From Phenylobacterium glaciei (GTDB lineage Bacteria > Pseudomonadota > Alphaproteobacteria > Caulobacterales > Caulobacteraceae): a stretch of DNA of 64,000 nt. Shown here piece after piece: positions 52,353-62,835 of the stretch. The translations under genes and the position numbers were made by a program. The DNA is taken from the NCBI RefSeq assembly GCF_016772415.1, contig NZ_JAGSGD010000002.1, positions 208,959 through 272,958 on the forward strand. The letters run 5' to 3'. Below the pieces are notes generated by a model. That model worked only from the letters and a program-made list of their open reading frames with translations. It made no database searches and had not been told where the DNA came from. The stretch's first letter is position 1. Each line of letters begins with the position of its first letter.

Positions 52353-54749
52353 TCAGGCGCAGCTGACGATATCGAGTTGCTCGGCGTCGGCCTCGTCCAG
52401 CACGGTCTGGATGGCGATCAGCAGGCGCTCCAGCTCCAGGGGCTTGGGGACCAGGATGTCCATGCCGGCGGCGGTGTACTCCGCCGCGTGGTGGGCCATG
52501 GCGTTGGCGGTGAGCGCGATGATCGGGGTGCGGCGATGGCCCTCGGCCCGTTCCCACTCGCGGATCAGGCGGGTGGCGGTGGGGCCGTCCATCACCGGCA
52601 TCTGCACGTCCATCAGGATGGCGTCCCAGTCGCCGGTGGCGGCGGCTGCGACAGCCAGCTCACCGTTATCCACACAGGTGACCTCGACGCCCACCTGGGC
52701 CAGCAGGGTGCGCAGCACCAGCTGGTTCATGGGATTGTCCTCGGCCGCCAGGATGCGCAGGGCCGAGCCGTCGCGTAGGGGCGGGGCCTCGAAGGCCTCG
52801 TCTCGCACCACCTGGCCGTCGGCGTCGCCGAGCCGGGTCAGGGGCAGGCGCACGGTGAACACCGAGCCCTGGCCCTCGACGCTGGCGGCCTTGATGTCGC
52901 CGCCCATCAGGGTGGCCAGTTCGCGGCAGATGGCCAGGCCCAGGCCCGTTCCGCCAAACCGCCGGGTCGTGGAGGTGTCCTCCTGGACGAACTTCTGGAA
53001 CAGGGCGCCGACCCGGTCGGCGGCGATGCCGGGGCCGGTGTCGGTGACCTTGAACACCAGGTGCGGATCGGCGACGGAAACATCGACCGTCACCTCGCCC
53101 CGGTCGGTGAACTTCACGGCGTTGGAGACGAGGTTGTAGACGATCTGGCGCACCCGGGTCGGATCGCCGGCCCAGAGGCCGCGCGCCTCGGGGGCGATGG
53201 TGACGGCGAAACTGACGTCCTTTTCGGTGGCGAGCGTGGTGAAGGTGGCGTGCGCCCCCTGGACCAACTGCTCGACGTCGAGGGTCGAGTCCTCCAGCTC
53301 CAGCCGGCCGGCCTCGATGCGCGACAGGTCCAGCAGGTCGTTCAGCAGGGCCAGCAGGGTCTCGCCGGCCTGACGGATCACCGTCAGACGCTCGCGCTGG
53401 ATGTCCGGCAGCTCGTCGCGGGCCATGGCCTGGGCCATGCCCAGGACCCCGTTCAACGGCGTGCGAATCTCGTGGCTCATGGTGGCCAGGAAGGCCGACT
53501 TGGCGTCGTTGGCGGCGTTGGCGTCGTCGCGGGCCCGCTCAAGGGTCACGTTCAGCTCACGCAGCTGACTCTCGGACTCCTTCAGGTCCTGGATGGACTG
53601 GGTGATCACCACGCAGCGCACCGGGCCTTCGCCAGCGAAGCGCGCCGCGGTCATCCGGAACCACTCGCCGCTGATCGCCTGATAGGCGCGAATGAAGGAC
53701 TTGGTCTTGCCGTCGAGGATGCTGCGCAAGCCCCTTTCCAGGGCCTTGCCGTGGTTGCCGGGCAGCCGCGACACCACGTCAAAGAGGTTGCGGCCCATGG
53801 GATAGACGATGCTGTCGACCATCTCGGCGCCCCGGGAGCGGAAGGCCTGGTTGGCGGCCACGATGGCGCCGGTCTCGTCGATGACGGTGAGCATGGCCGC
53901 CACCCCGTCGATGACCCCGCGGCCGAAACGCTCTGATTCCAGCAGCTCGGCGTGGGCCTGGCGCTGGGCGGTGATGTCCTGCATGGCGCCATGGATGGCC
54001 ACGCACTTGCCGTCCACCATCTCCGGCTCGCCGACGATCCGGAACCACAGGTCTCCGCCGTGCGGCGTGATCATGGGACTCTCGAATTCGATCCGCCCGC
54101 CGGTGTCCATGGCCTGGCGAATATAGGCGCGGACGCGGTCGCGCTCGCTCTCGGGATAGATGGCCAGTGTGGCGGCGTGGGTCTCGACGCGGTCGGGCCG
54201 GGCCAGCATCTCCTGGACCTCGCGGCTCCAGCGAACGACATTGGCGCTCAGGTCCACCTCCCAGCCCCCCAGTCGCGCCAGGTGGCCGGCCGAGCGCAAC
54301 GAGGTCGAGGTGGCCTTCAGCCGGGCCTCGAGCTGCTTGGCGGAGGTGACCTCGGTCTGGACCGAGACGAAGCCGTCGTGGGCGCCGGCGCCGTCGTAGG
54401 TGGGCCGGACATCCAGGTCGATCCAGAACTGGCGGCCGTCCTTGGCCTGCAGCTGGACCTCGAGGCGATAGCCCTCGCCGGCGGCGATGTGGGCGCGCAT
54501 CCGGGCCATGGTCTCGGGATCGGTCTGAGGCGACCCGAGCACGGCGCAGGGGGTCTGACCGAGGCAGTCTTCCAGGGTGTAGCCGCTGATGGCCGAAAAG
54601 CCCTCATTGACCCACTCCACGCGGCCGGCGACGTCGAGCAGGATCGTGCCGCTGGAGGTCGCCCGGGCGATCCGCGCCAGACGGCTGTCGAGATCGGACC
54701 CGGTACGCGACGCCACGCCCTCAGCCCCCACAAAGTGAATCTTCCCCAT
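52353..54749 (-). CDS. Multi-PAS hybrid histidine kinase
   Basis: A 798-residue cytoplasmic hybrid kinase with no membrane segment. Three PAS domains occupy about residues 22-395 (GRVEWVNEGFSAISGYTLEDCLG is the first PAS core; GAMQDITAQRQ closes the second PAC). A HisKA domain follows with FLATMSHEIRTPLNGVLGM, then the ATPase domain with VSNAVKFTD, TDTGPGI and FGGTGLGLAICREL, and a C-terminal receiver with ILMDVQMPVMDG and a Lys in VPKPLEL. ATG 54749 is chosen; a TTG 10 codons earlier is the alternative. It is 70 bp downstream of the ethanolamine permease on the same strand, so it may be co-transcribed with that module. Confidence 0.93.
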   Translation of the reverse strand: MGKIHFVGAEGVASRTGSDLDSRLARIARATSSGTILLDVAGRVEWVNEGFSAISGYTLEDCLGQTPCAVLGSPQTDPETMARMRAHIAAGEGYRLEVQLQAKDGRQFWIDLDVRPTYDGAGAHDGFVSVQTEVTSAKQLEARLKATSTSLRSAGHLARLGGWEVDLSANVVRWSREVQEMLARPDRVETHAATLAIYPESERDRVRAYIRQAMDTGGRIEFESPMITPHGGDLWFRIVGEPEMVDGKCVAIHGAMQDITAQRQAHAELLESERFGRGVIDGVAAMLTVIDETGAIVAANQAFRSRGAEMVDSIVYPMGRNLFDVVSRLPGNHGKALERGLRSILDGKTKSFIRAYQAISGEWFRMTAARFAGEGPVRCVVITQSIQDLKESESQLRELNVTLERARDDANAANDAKSAFLATMSHEIRTPLNGVLGMAQAMARDELPDIQRERLTVIRQAGETLLALLNDLLDLSRIEAGRLELEDSTLDVEQLVQGAHATFTTLATEKDVSFAVTIAPEARGLWAGDPTRVRQIVYNLVSNAVKFTDRGEVTVDVSVADPHLVFKVTDTGPGIAADRVGALFQKFVQEDTSTTRRFGGTGLGLAICRELATLMGGDIKAASVEGQGSVFTVRLPLTRLGDADGQVVRDEAFEAPPLRDGSALRILAAEDNPMNQLVLRTLLAQVGVEVTCVDNGELAVAAAATGDWDAILMDVQMPVMDGPTATRLIREWERAEGHRRTPIIALTANAMAHHAAEYTAAGMDILVPKPLELERLLIAIQTVLDEADAEQLDIVSCA

Positions 54750-54819
54750 ACTTAACTCTGTTACGCGGGGAATGAACAAAGGGGAAAGCCGGCGCGAGAA
54801 TTCGCCGCAGGCCGGCGGT

Positions 54820-56298
<1,479 letters not shown>

Positions 56299-56412
56299 GA
56301 CCGTCCTCCGGTTGAAGTCTCAGAGGATGCGCGCCCTACGCCCCGCTGCAACGGTGAAGGTTAACGCAAGGCCCGGCGCGGCCGTCTGGCCCGGTTTGAC
56401 GGCGCCCGGCGG

Positions 56413-57198
56413 TCAAGCCGGCGGCAGTTGGTCGTGGGTTTGCGTGGTCAGGCTGACCAGGTCGCTCTCATCTTTCAGGGCGACGCCAGTCAGGCCCAGC
56501 CGCCTCGCCTCGGCGATATGCCAGGCCAGCTTGAAGGCGGCCTCGTCATAGGAGAGGCCTTGGGGACGGATATTGGAGATGCAGTTGCGCTCGGCGTCGG
56601 TGCGGCCGACGCGCGGCCCGTGGGTCAGATAGACCCCCAGGCTATCGGGGCTCGACAGCCCCGGACGCTCGCCCACCAGCAGGGCCACCATGGCCGCCCC
56701 CAGGGCCTCGCCGATCTCGTCGCCGAGCGCGACGCGCCCCTGGGTCGCGATCACCACGGGGCCGAGGCTCCAGCCGGCGCGGTCGAGATAGGGCTGCAGG
56801 GCTTGGGTCAGCGGGACGGCATGGGCGTGGACGGCGGCGCTGGACAGCCCGTCGGCAACCACAAGCACCAGGTCGGCGTCCCGGGGCTCGGCGCGGTCCA
56901 GGACTTCGCGGCTCGCGCTCGACAGCCGCCGCCCGAGGTCCGGCCGCCGCAGATAGGTCGCCCGGTCCGGCGCAGCGCTGGCCACCTGGAGGGTGGCGTG
57001 GCCCAGCGCCGCCAGGCCGCGCGCGACGCCCTCACTATCGAAGGGCGCATGCACGGCGTCGCGCGCCTGGGCGTGGGCGAGCGACAGGGCCAGCACCTCC
57101 CGGGTCGGCAGGGCCGGGCCGGCGCGGCCCAGCGCGATCCGCGCCGCCGTCAGGCCGGTGAGGTGGGTCCAGGGATCGCGGGCTGGCGGTTCGGCCAT
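56413..57198 (-). CDS. eutC: Ethanolamine ammonia-lyase small subunit
   Basis: Small subunit of the adenosylcobalamin-dependent enzyme that splits ethanolamine to acetaldehyde and ammonia. The 261-residue protein shows DPWTHLTGLTAARIALGRAGPALPT at the start, QARDAVHAPFD, LVVADGLSSAAVHAHA and VGERPGLSSPDSLGVYLTHGPRVGRTDAERNCISNI, of which GERPGLSSPDSLG is the family signature. Its ATG overlaps the eutB stop by one base, so the subunits are translated together. Confidence 0.95.
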   Translation of the reverse strand: MAEPPARDPWTHLTGLTAARIALGRAGPALPTREVLALSLAHAQARDAVHAPFDSEGVARGLAALGHATLQVASAAPDRATYLRRPDLGRRLSSASREVLDRAEPRDADLVLVVADGLSSAAVHAHAVPLTQALQPYLDRAGWSLGPVVIATQGRVALGDEIGEALGAAMVALLVGERPGLSSPDSLGVYLTHGPRVGRTDAERNCISNIRPQGLSYDEAAFKLAWHIAEARRLGLTGVALKDESDLVSLTTQTHDQLPPA

Positions 57199-58571
57199 CA
57201 GGCGCCGGTCAGCAGGGGATGGCTCGCCGTGCGCGGCAGCAGCCGTCCGTCGCCGCCGGTGATCTTCAGCCCTTCCAGCCAGGCCTCGAACTCCGGCGCC
57301 CGTTTCAGGCCCAGCAGCTCGCGGATGTAGAGGGCGTCATGAAAGGAGGTGGACTGGTAGTTCAGCATCACGTCGTCGCCCCCCGGCACCCCCATGACGA
57401 AGGTCACACCGGCCGTGGCCAGCAGGGTCAGCAGGGTGTCGATGTCGTCCTGATCGGCCTGGGCATGGTTGGTGTAGCAGACGTCGCAGCCCAGGGGCGC
57501 GCCCATCAGCTTGCCGCAGAAGTGGTCCTCCAGCCCCGCTCGGATGATCTGCTTGCCGTCATAGAGGTATTCCGGCCCGATGAAGCCGACGACCGTATTG
57601 ACCAGCAGCGGATTGAAGGCGCGCGCGACCGCATAGGCCCGGGCCTCCAGGGTCTGCTGGTCGACGCCGTGGTGGGCGCCCGCCGACAGGGCCGAGCCCT
57701 GGCCGGTCTCGAAGTACATGACGTTGTCGCCCACCGTGCCGCGCTTCAGCGACAGGGCCGCCTCCCGGCCCTCTTTCAGCAGGGCGAGGTTCACCCCGAA
57801 ACTGGCGTTGGCGGCCTGCGTGCCCGCCACCGACTGGAACACCAGGTCCACCGGCGCCCCGCGCTCGATCAGTTCGATGGAGGTGGTGACGTGGGCCAGG
57901 ACGCAGGCCTGGGTGGGGATCGAAAACCGCGTGATCAGCCCGTCCAGCAGCCGCAGCAGTTCACCGGTGGCCGCCAGGCTGTCCGACGCCGGATTGATCC
58001 CGATCACCGCGTCGCCGCAGCCGTACATCAGGCCGTCCAGCACGCTGGCGGTGATCCCCGCCGGATCGTCGGTGGGATGGTTGGGCTGCAGGCGGACGGC
58101 GAGCGTGCCGGGCAGGCCGATGGTGTTGCGGAACCGCGTCGTCACCCGGCACTTTGACGCCACCAGGATCAGGTCCTGATTGCGCATCAGCTTGCTCACC
58201 GCCGCCGCCATCTCCGGGGTGATCCCGGCCGCCAGGCGGGCCAGCACGGCGGGGGTGGTGGTCTCGGCCAGCAGGAAGTCGCGGAACTCGCCGACGGTCA
58301 GGGACGCGATGGGCGCGAAGGCGTCCGCGTCATGGCTGTCGCAGATCAGCCGGGTGACCTCGTCGGTCTCATAGGGGATCAGGGGCTGGTCCAGCAGGGT
58401 CTTCAGGGCCACGTCGGCCAGGGCCAGCTTGGCCGCCACGTTCTCCTGCGCGCACGACGCCGCCAGTCCGGCCAGTGCGTCCCCCGACCGCAGCGGCGAG
58501 GCTTTGGCCAGCAGGTCCTTCAGGTCCGGAAAGGTCCAGCTGGTCGTGCCCACGACCTGTCGATAACCCAT
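57198..58571 (-). CDS. eutB: Ethanolamine ammonia-lyase large subunit
   Basis: Catalytic, cobalamin-binding subunit of ethanolamine ammonia-lyase. The 457-residue protein has LKDLLAKASPLRSGD near the start, NTIGLPGTLAVRLQPNHPTDD, VIGINPASDS, FQSVAGTQAANASFGVNL and TGQGSALSAGAHHGVDQQT, all typical of EutB. ATG 58571 is preferred to ATG 58583 because GGGGCG is well spaced and the product begins MGYRQVVG like its relatives. No carboxysome-like shell proteins, EutD, EutE or EutR are in the window, so the acetaldehyde made here must be handled elsewhere. Confidence 0.96.
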   Translation of the reverse strand: MGYRQVVGTTSWTFPDLKDLLAKASPLRSGDALAGLAASCAQENVAAKLALADVALKTLLDQPLIPYETDEVTRLICDSHDADAFAPIASLTVGEFRDFLLAETTTPAVLARLAAGITPEMAAAVSKLMRNQDLILVASKCRVTTRFRNTIGLPGTLAVRLQPNHPTDDPAGITASVLDGLMYGCGDAVIGINPASDSLAATGELLRLLDGLITRFSIPTQACVLAHVTTSIELIERGAPVDLVFQSVAGTQAANASFGVNLALLKEGREAALSLKRGTVGDNVMYFETGQGSALSAGAHHGVDQQTLEARAYAVARAFNPLLVNTVVGFIGPEYLYDGKQIIRAGLEDHFCGKLMGAPLGCDVCYTNHAQADQDDIDTLLTLLATAGVTFVMGVPGGDDVMLNYQSTSFHDALYIRELLGLKRAPEFEAWLEGLKITGGDGRLLPRTASHPLLTGA

Positions 58572-58626
58572 GGCGCGCCCCATTCAGGCGGCGATCATGG
58601 CGCCTTCGCCCGCAGCTCCCAACCCC

Positions 58627-58752
58627 CGCTCATCCCGGCGAAGGCCGGGACCCAGGTGAAGCCCACTTTGATTTCAGGACGCGCTCAATTGAGCAGCGAA
58701 ACATCACCGCGCCTCAGATGAATCTGGGTCCCGGCCGTCGCCGGGATGAGCG
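58627..58752. repeat. Palindromic intergenic repeat, family A copy 4
   Basis: A 126-bp inverted repeat with arms CGCTCATCCCGGCGAAGGCC and CGTCGCCGGGATGAGCG. Its core contains the palindrome GCTCAATTGAGC and ends with GATGAATCTGGGTCCCGGC like copy 3. Confidence 0.8.
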
Positions 58753-58757
58753 GATCT

Positions 58758-58910
58758 TTACAGGGCCCGCGCCAGCCGCAGCGCTTCGGCGTTCTCGGCG
58801 CGGGCGCGGCGGTCGTTGATGACGACGTCGGCGTCGAGGGAGTCATCGTAGGAAATCTCGTCGTCGAACGGCGAGATGATGGCGTCGGGCAGGTCCATTT
58901 CGTTCGGCAT
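58758..58910 (-). CDS. 50-residue acidic small protein
   Basis: On the minus strand ATG 58908-58910 opens a 50-codon frame ending TAA. The product begins MPNEMDLPDAIISPFDDEIS, continues YDDSLDADVVINDRRARAEN and ends AEALRLARAL. The first 32 residues are strongly acidic; the last 18 form a basic/Ala/Leu helix. GGAG lies nine bases before the ATG. The sharp charge division, good ribosome site and isolated position make it a convincing gene although short. No family recognised. It is divergent from the Kor-type operon. Confidence 0.7.
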   Translation of the reverse strand: MPNEMDLPDAIISPFDDEISYDDSLDADVVINDRRARAENAEALRLARAL

Positions 58911-59209
58911 CGGACGCTTCTCCAAGGTTAGCGCTCGCCTGTCGCGGGAGTCGTAGGATGCCGTTCATCTCCCGTTAATGAAAGCGTCACCGTTCGCTTT
59001 TGACGGACTCTCACGCACTGTTGACCCGCGCCGATCCGCCGCACCGCGCGGCCACTTTCAGTGATCATCGATCAGAAAGCGTATTGGCGTAGGCGCGGAA
59101 CGGTATTTAGATGAATTCAACGCCGCGTCGGGGACGGCGAGGACGCTTCCGCAAGCAGGGACGCGTCTTCGCAACCGCGAGAGTAGAGCGTCGCGGGAAG
59201 GAATTTGTT
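58911..59209. promoter_or_regulatory. Control region upstream of the Kor-type operon
   Basis: The gap between the divergent small protein and the operon is less GC-rich than average. It contains an inverted repeat AAAGCG/CGCTTT (58981-59000), two CcrM-type GANTC sites (GAGTC 58948, GACTC 59006) and a dyad centred on 59068 (CTTTC-AG-TGATC / GATCA-GAAAG, 59055-59079). A TTGACGG at 59000 fits a Caulobacter -35 element but no matching -10 could be seen at the right distance. Confidence 0.45.
59055..59079. promoter_or_regulatory. Dyad, possible operator
   Basis: Core TGATC-ATC-GATCA (59062-59074) is perfect, and outer arms CTTTC and GAAAG extend it with a two-base offset. It lies about 130 bp before the preferred start of the flavoprotein gene, a reasonable place for a regulator site. 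Confidence 0.4.
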
Positions 59210-61000
59210 TTGCAGCGCACCATTACCGAGGGGCCTGACTACTTTCATAAAGTTGTCGATTGCCAGTGGGCCTGTCCGGCCCACACGCCAGTTCCCGAAT
59301 ACATTCGCTTGATCGCCGACGGCCGCTACTCAGACGCCTACATGGTCAATTGGCGGTCCAACGTCTTCCCTGGGATCCTGGGCCGCACCTGCGACCGCCC
59401 CTGCGAGCCGGCCTGCCGCCGTGGCCGGGTCGAGGACGAGCCGGTCGCCATCTGCCGGCTGAAGCGGGTCGCCGCCGACAACAAGTCCGACATCACCGCC
59501 TTCCTGCCGCAGATCCCCATGCAGCAGAACGGCAAGACCGTGGCCCTGGTGGGCGCGGGACCCGCCGCCCTGACGGTGGCCCGTGACCTGGCGCCGCTCG
59601 GCTATCACGTCGTGGTCTTTGACGGCGACGCCAAGGCCGGCGGCATGATCCGCCGCCAGATCCCCCGCTTCCGTCTGCCTGAGGAAGTCATCGACGAGGA
59701 GGTCTGCTACATCACCGGCCTGGGCATCGACATGCGCCTGGGCCAGCGGATCGACAGCCTCAAGGCGCTGCTGGAGGACGAGACCTACGACGCGGTCTTC
59801 GTCGGCACCGGCGCGCCGCGCGGCCGCGACCTCGACCTGCCCGGCCGCAAGGAGGCCGCGGCCAATATCCATATCGGCATCGACTGGCTCTCCAGCGTCG
59901 CCTTCGAGCATGTCGACCGCATCGGCAGGCGGGTCATCGTCCTGGGCGGCGGCAACACCGCCATGGACTGCTGCCGCACCTCGCGCCGGCTCGGAGGCGA
60001 GGACGTCAAGGTCATCGTCCGTTCCGGCTTCGACGAGATGAAGGCCTCCCCCTGGGAGAAGGAAGACGCGCTGCACGAGGACATCCCGATCCTCAACTTC
60101 CTGGTGCCCAAGGAATTCACCCACGTGGGCGGCAAGCTCACCGGGGTGATCTTCGAGAAGGTCGTGGCCCAGTTCGACGAGCGCGGCCGCCGCAAGCTGG
60201 TCGCCTCGGGCGAGCCCGACCAGCACTTCGAATGCGACGACGTCCTGGTGGCGGTGGGCCAGGAGAACGCCTTCCCCTGGATCGAGCGCGACCTTGGCGT
60301 CGACTTCGATGAGTGGGGCATGCCCAAGGTCGACGAGGTCACCTTCCAGTCCACCCTGCCCAAGGTGTTCTTCGGCGGCGACTCCGCCTTCGGGCCCAAG
60401 AACATCATCTGGGCCGTGGCCCAGGGCCACGATGCGGCGATCTCCATCGACAAGTTCTGCCAGGATCAGGACGTTCATGACCGGCCGCCGCCCGGCACCT
60501 CGATGGTCAGCCAGAAGATGGGCATCCACGAGTGGAGCTACGACAACGACATCTCCAACGACCTGCGCCACCGCGTGCCGCTGCGGGGCAAGGACGAATC
60601 CCTGAAGAACGTGAAGCTGGAGGTGGAGCTGGGCTTTGACCTGCAGCTTGGCCTGGCCGAGGCCCAGCGCTGCCTGAACTGCGACGTCCAGACGGTGTTC
60701 GCCGAGCCGATCTGCATCGAGTGCGACGCCTGCGTCGACATCTGCCCGGTGGACGCCATCACCTTCACCGCCAATGGCGACGAGGACGACCTGCGCCTGC
60801 GGCTCAGCGCCCCGGCGCTCAACCTGACCCAGGACCTCTACGTCTCGGGCGACCTGAAGACCGGCCGGGTGATGGTCAAGGACGAGGATGTCTGCCTGCA
60901 CTGCGGGCTGTGCGCCGAGCGCTGTCCCACCGGCGCCTGGGACATGCAGCAGTTCACCCTTGAGATGACCCACGCGGGGGAAAAGCCATGCGCCCGCTAG
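59210..61000 (+). CDS. GltD-like Fe-S flavoprotein with C-terminal ferredoxin domain
   Basis: A 596-residue flavoprotein that probably moves electrons between NAD(P)H and ferredoxin or the Kor enzyme encoded next. Order: N-terminal Cys-rich Fe-S domain (CQWACPAHTPVPEYIR and CDRPCEPACRRG), FAD domain (VALVGAGPAALTVARDL), NAD(P) domain (VIVLGGGNTAMDCCRTSRRLGG), GGDSAFGPKNIIWAVAQGHDAA, then a ferredoxin domain with two 4Fe-4S sets (CIECDACVDICPVDAI and CLHCGLCAERCPTGAW). The start is a choice: TTG 59210 has GGGAAGGAA seven bases before it and gives MQRTITEGPDYFHKVV; ATG 59111 would add 33 Arg-rich residues with no ribosome site. It overlaps korA by 13 bp. Confidence 0.88.
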   Translation: MQRTITEGPDYFHKVVDCQWACPAHTPVPEYIRLIADGRYSDAYMVNWRSNVFPGILGRTCDRPCEPACRRGRVEDEPVAICRLKRVAADNKSDITAFLPQIPMQQNGKTVALVGAGPAALTVARDLAPLGYHVVVFDGDAKAGGMIRRQIPRFRLPEEVIDEEVCYITGLGIDMRLGQRIDSLKALLEDETYDAVFVGTGAPRGRDLDLPGRKEAAANIHIGIDWLSSVAFEHVDRIGRRVIVLGGGNTAMDCCRTSRRLGGEDVKVIVRSGFDEMKASPWEKEDALHEDIPILNFLVPKEFTHVGGKLTGVIFEKVVAQFDERGRRKLVASGEPDQHFECDDVLVAVGQENAFPWIERDLGVDFDEWGMPKVDEVTFQSTLPKVFFGGDSAFGPKNIIWAVAQGHDAAISIDKFCQDQDVHDRPPPGTSMVSQKMGIHEWSYDNDISNDLRHRVPLRGKDESLKNVKLEVELGFDLQLGLAEAQRCLNCDVQTVFAEPICIECDACVDICPVDAITFTANGDEDDLRLRLSAPALNLTQDLYVSGDLKTGRVMVKDEDVCLHCGLCAERCPTGAWDMQQFTLEMTHAGEKPCAR

Positions 61001-62835
61001 AGGCCGTCAACGACTTCGTCGTCAAGTTCGCCAACGTCAACGGCTCGGGCTCGGCCAGCGCCAACGCCATGTTCGCCAAGTCCTTCCTGCGGATGGGCGT
61101 GCCGGTGGCGGCCCGCAACATCTTCCCCTCCAACATCCAGGGCCTGCCCACCTGGTACGAGGTCCGCGTCACCGAGGCCGGCCACCAGGGCCGCCGCGGC
61201 GGGGTCGACATGATGGTGGCCATGAACCCCCAGACCTGGGACCGCGATCTCGCCGAGATCGAGCCCGGCGGCTACCTGTTCTACGACTCCACCAAGCCCC
61301 TGCCGCCGTCGAAATTCCGCGAGGACATCACCGTCGTCGGCGTGCCGCTCACCCGGATGTGCAACGAGGCCTATTCGGTCCCGCGCGAACGCCAGCTGTT
61401 CAAGAACACCATCTATGTCGGGGCGCTCGCCGCCCTGCTGGACATCGAGATCGGCGTCATCGAGCAGCTGCTGGCCGAGCAGTTCGCCGGCAAGGAGCGG
61501 CTGATTTCGGCCAATGTCGCGGCCCTGCACATGGGCGCCGACTATGTGAAGGCCAACCTGGCGCCCCTGGGCCTGCGCGCGCGCCGCGCCGACAAGGTGG
61601 GCGACCGGATCTATGTCGAGGGCAACATGGCGGCAGGGTTAGGCGCCGTCTATGGCGGGGCCACGGTCTGCGCCTGGTATCCCATCACGCCGTCCACCTC
61701 GCTGGCCGAGGCCTTCACCGAATTCTGCGGCGACTACCGCACCGATCCGAAGACCGGCAAGGCCCGCTACGCCATCGTCCAGGCCGAGGACGAGATCGCC
61801 TCCATCGGCATGGTGGTGGGCGCCGGCTGGAACGGCGCGCGCGCCTTCACCGCCACCTCGGGTCCGGGCATCTCGCTGATGCAGGAGTTCGTGGGCCTGT
61901 CCTACTTCGCCGAAATTCCGGCGGTGATCTTCGACGTCCAGCGCGGCGGCCCGTCGACCGGCATGCCCACCCGCACCCAGCAGTCCGATATCCTCTCGGC
62001 GGCCTATGCCAGCCACGGCGACACCAAGCACGTCATGCTGTTGCCGCAGGATCCGGGCGAATGCTTCGAGATGGGGGCCCTGGCCTTCGACCTGTCGGAC
62101 CGCCTGCAGACCACCATCTTCGTCATGCTCGACCTCGACATCGGCATGAACGAGTGGCTCACCGAACCCTTCGCCTGGGACGACAGCCGCAAGCTCGATC
62201 GCGGCAAGGTCATGACCCATGACGAGCTGGAGGCCGGCCGCGACTTCGGCCGCTATCTCGACGTCGACGGCGACGGCATTCCGTTCCGCACCTATCCGGG
62301 CACCCACCCCACCAAGGGCGGCTATTTCACCCGCGGCACCTCGCGCAACCCCTATGCCCGCTACAGCGAGGAGGGCAGCGTCTATGTCGACAATGTCCAG
62401 CGCCTGTTGCGCAAGTTCGAGACCGCCAAGGGCCTGGTCCCGGCCCCGGTCCGCCGCAATGCCGCCAAGCCCACCCGCACCGGCGTGATCTATTACGGCT
62501 CCACGGGCGCGGCCATGGACGAGGCCCTGCAGGTGATGGCCGCCAATGGCCGCCACGTCGACGCGATGCGGGTCCGCGGCTTCCCCTTCGCCGACGAGGT
62601 GTTCGCCTTCATCGCCGCCCATGACGAGGTCTTCGTGGTGGAGCAGAACCGCGACGGCCAGCTGCGCACCCTGATCATGAACGAGGGCGGGGTCGACCCG
62701 GCCAAGCTCACCGCTGTGCTGCACTATGACGGCACGCCCATCACCGCCCGCTTCATCGCCGGAGAGATCGGCGGTGCGCTCAGCCCCGCCGCGCCGACGC
62801 CGGAACGCCGCCAGGTTCCGGAGGCCGCCGAATGA
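60988..62835 (+). CDS. 2-oxoacid:ferredoxin oxidoreductase, fused gamma-alpha subunit
   Basis: A 615-residue protein with a gamma domain (about 1-190: FANVNGSGSASANAMFAKS, then EVRVTEAGHQGRRGGVDMMVAMN) joined to an alpha domain (from about 210: EGNMAAGLGAVYGGATVCAWYPITPSTSLAEAF, of which YPITPSTSLAE is the pyrophosphate-side signature, then ATSGPGISLMQEFVGLSYFAEIPAV). This fused form with a separate beta subunit is the KorAB/ForAB type, which decarboxylates 2-oxoglutarate or related acids to acyl-CoA with reduced ferredoxin. The exact 2-oxoacid is not set by sequence. It overlaps the flavoprotein gene by 13 bp and the beta-subunit gene by four. Confidence 0.9.
   Translation: MRPLEAVNDFVVKFANVNGSGSASANAMFAKSFLRMGVPVAARNIFPSNIQGLPTWYEVRVTEAGHQGRRGGVDMMVAMNPQTWDRDLAEIEPGGYLFYDSTKPLPPSKFREDITVVGVPLTRMCNEAYSVPRERQLFKNTIYVGALAALLDIEIGVIEQLLAEQFAGKERLISANVAALHMGADYVKANLAPLGLRARRADKVGDRIYVEGNMAAGLGAVYGGATVCAWYPITPSTSLAEAFTEFCGDYRTDPKTGKARYAIVQAEDEIASIGMVVGAGWNGARAFTATSGPGISLMQEFVGLSYFAEIPAVIFDVQRGGPSTGMPTRTQQSDILSAAYASHGDTKHVMLLPQDPGECFEMGALAFDLSDRLQTTIFVMLDLDIGMNEWLTEPFAWDDSRKLDRGKVMTHDELEAGRDFGRYLDVDGDGIPFRTYPGTHPTKGGYFTRGTSRNPYARYSEEGSVYVDNVQRLLRKFETAKGLVPAPVRRNAAKPTRTGVIYYGSTGAAMDEALQVMAANGRHVDAMRVRGFPFADEVFAFIAAHDEVFVVEQNRDGQLRTLIMNEGGVDPAKLTAVLHYDGTPITARFIAGEIGGALSPAAPTPERRQVPEAAE

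Noticed and set aside
56413..58571. Ethanolamine microcompartment genes
   Set aside because: No shell-protein, EutE, EutD or EutG-like gene is present within the window, so only the soluble enzyme and permease are claimed.
59111..59209. Arg-rich N-terminal extension of the Kor-linked flavoprotein
   Set aside because: No ribosome site and unlike the family; the TTG at 59210 with GGGAAGGAA is better supported.
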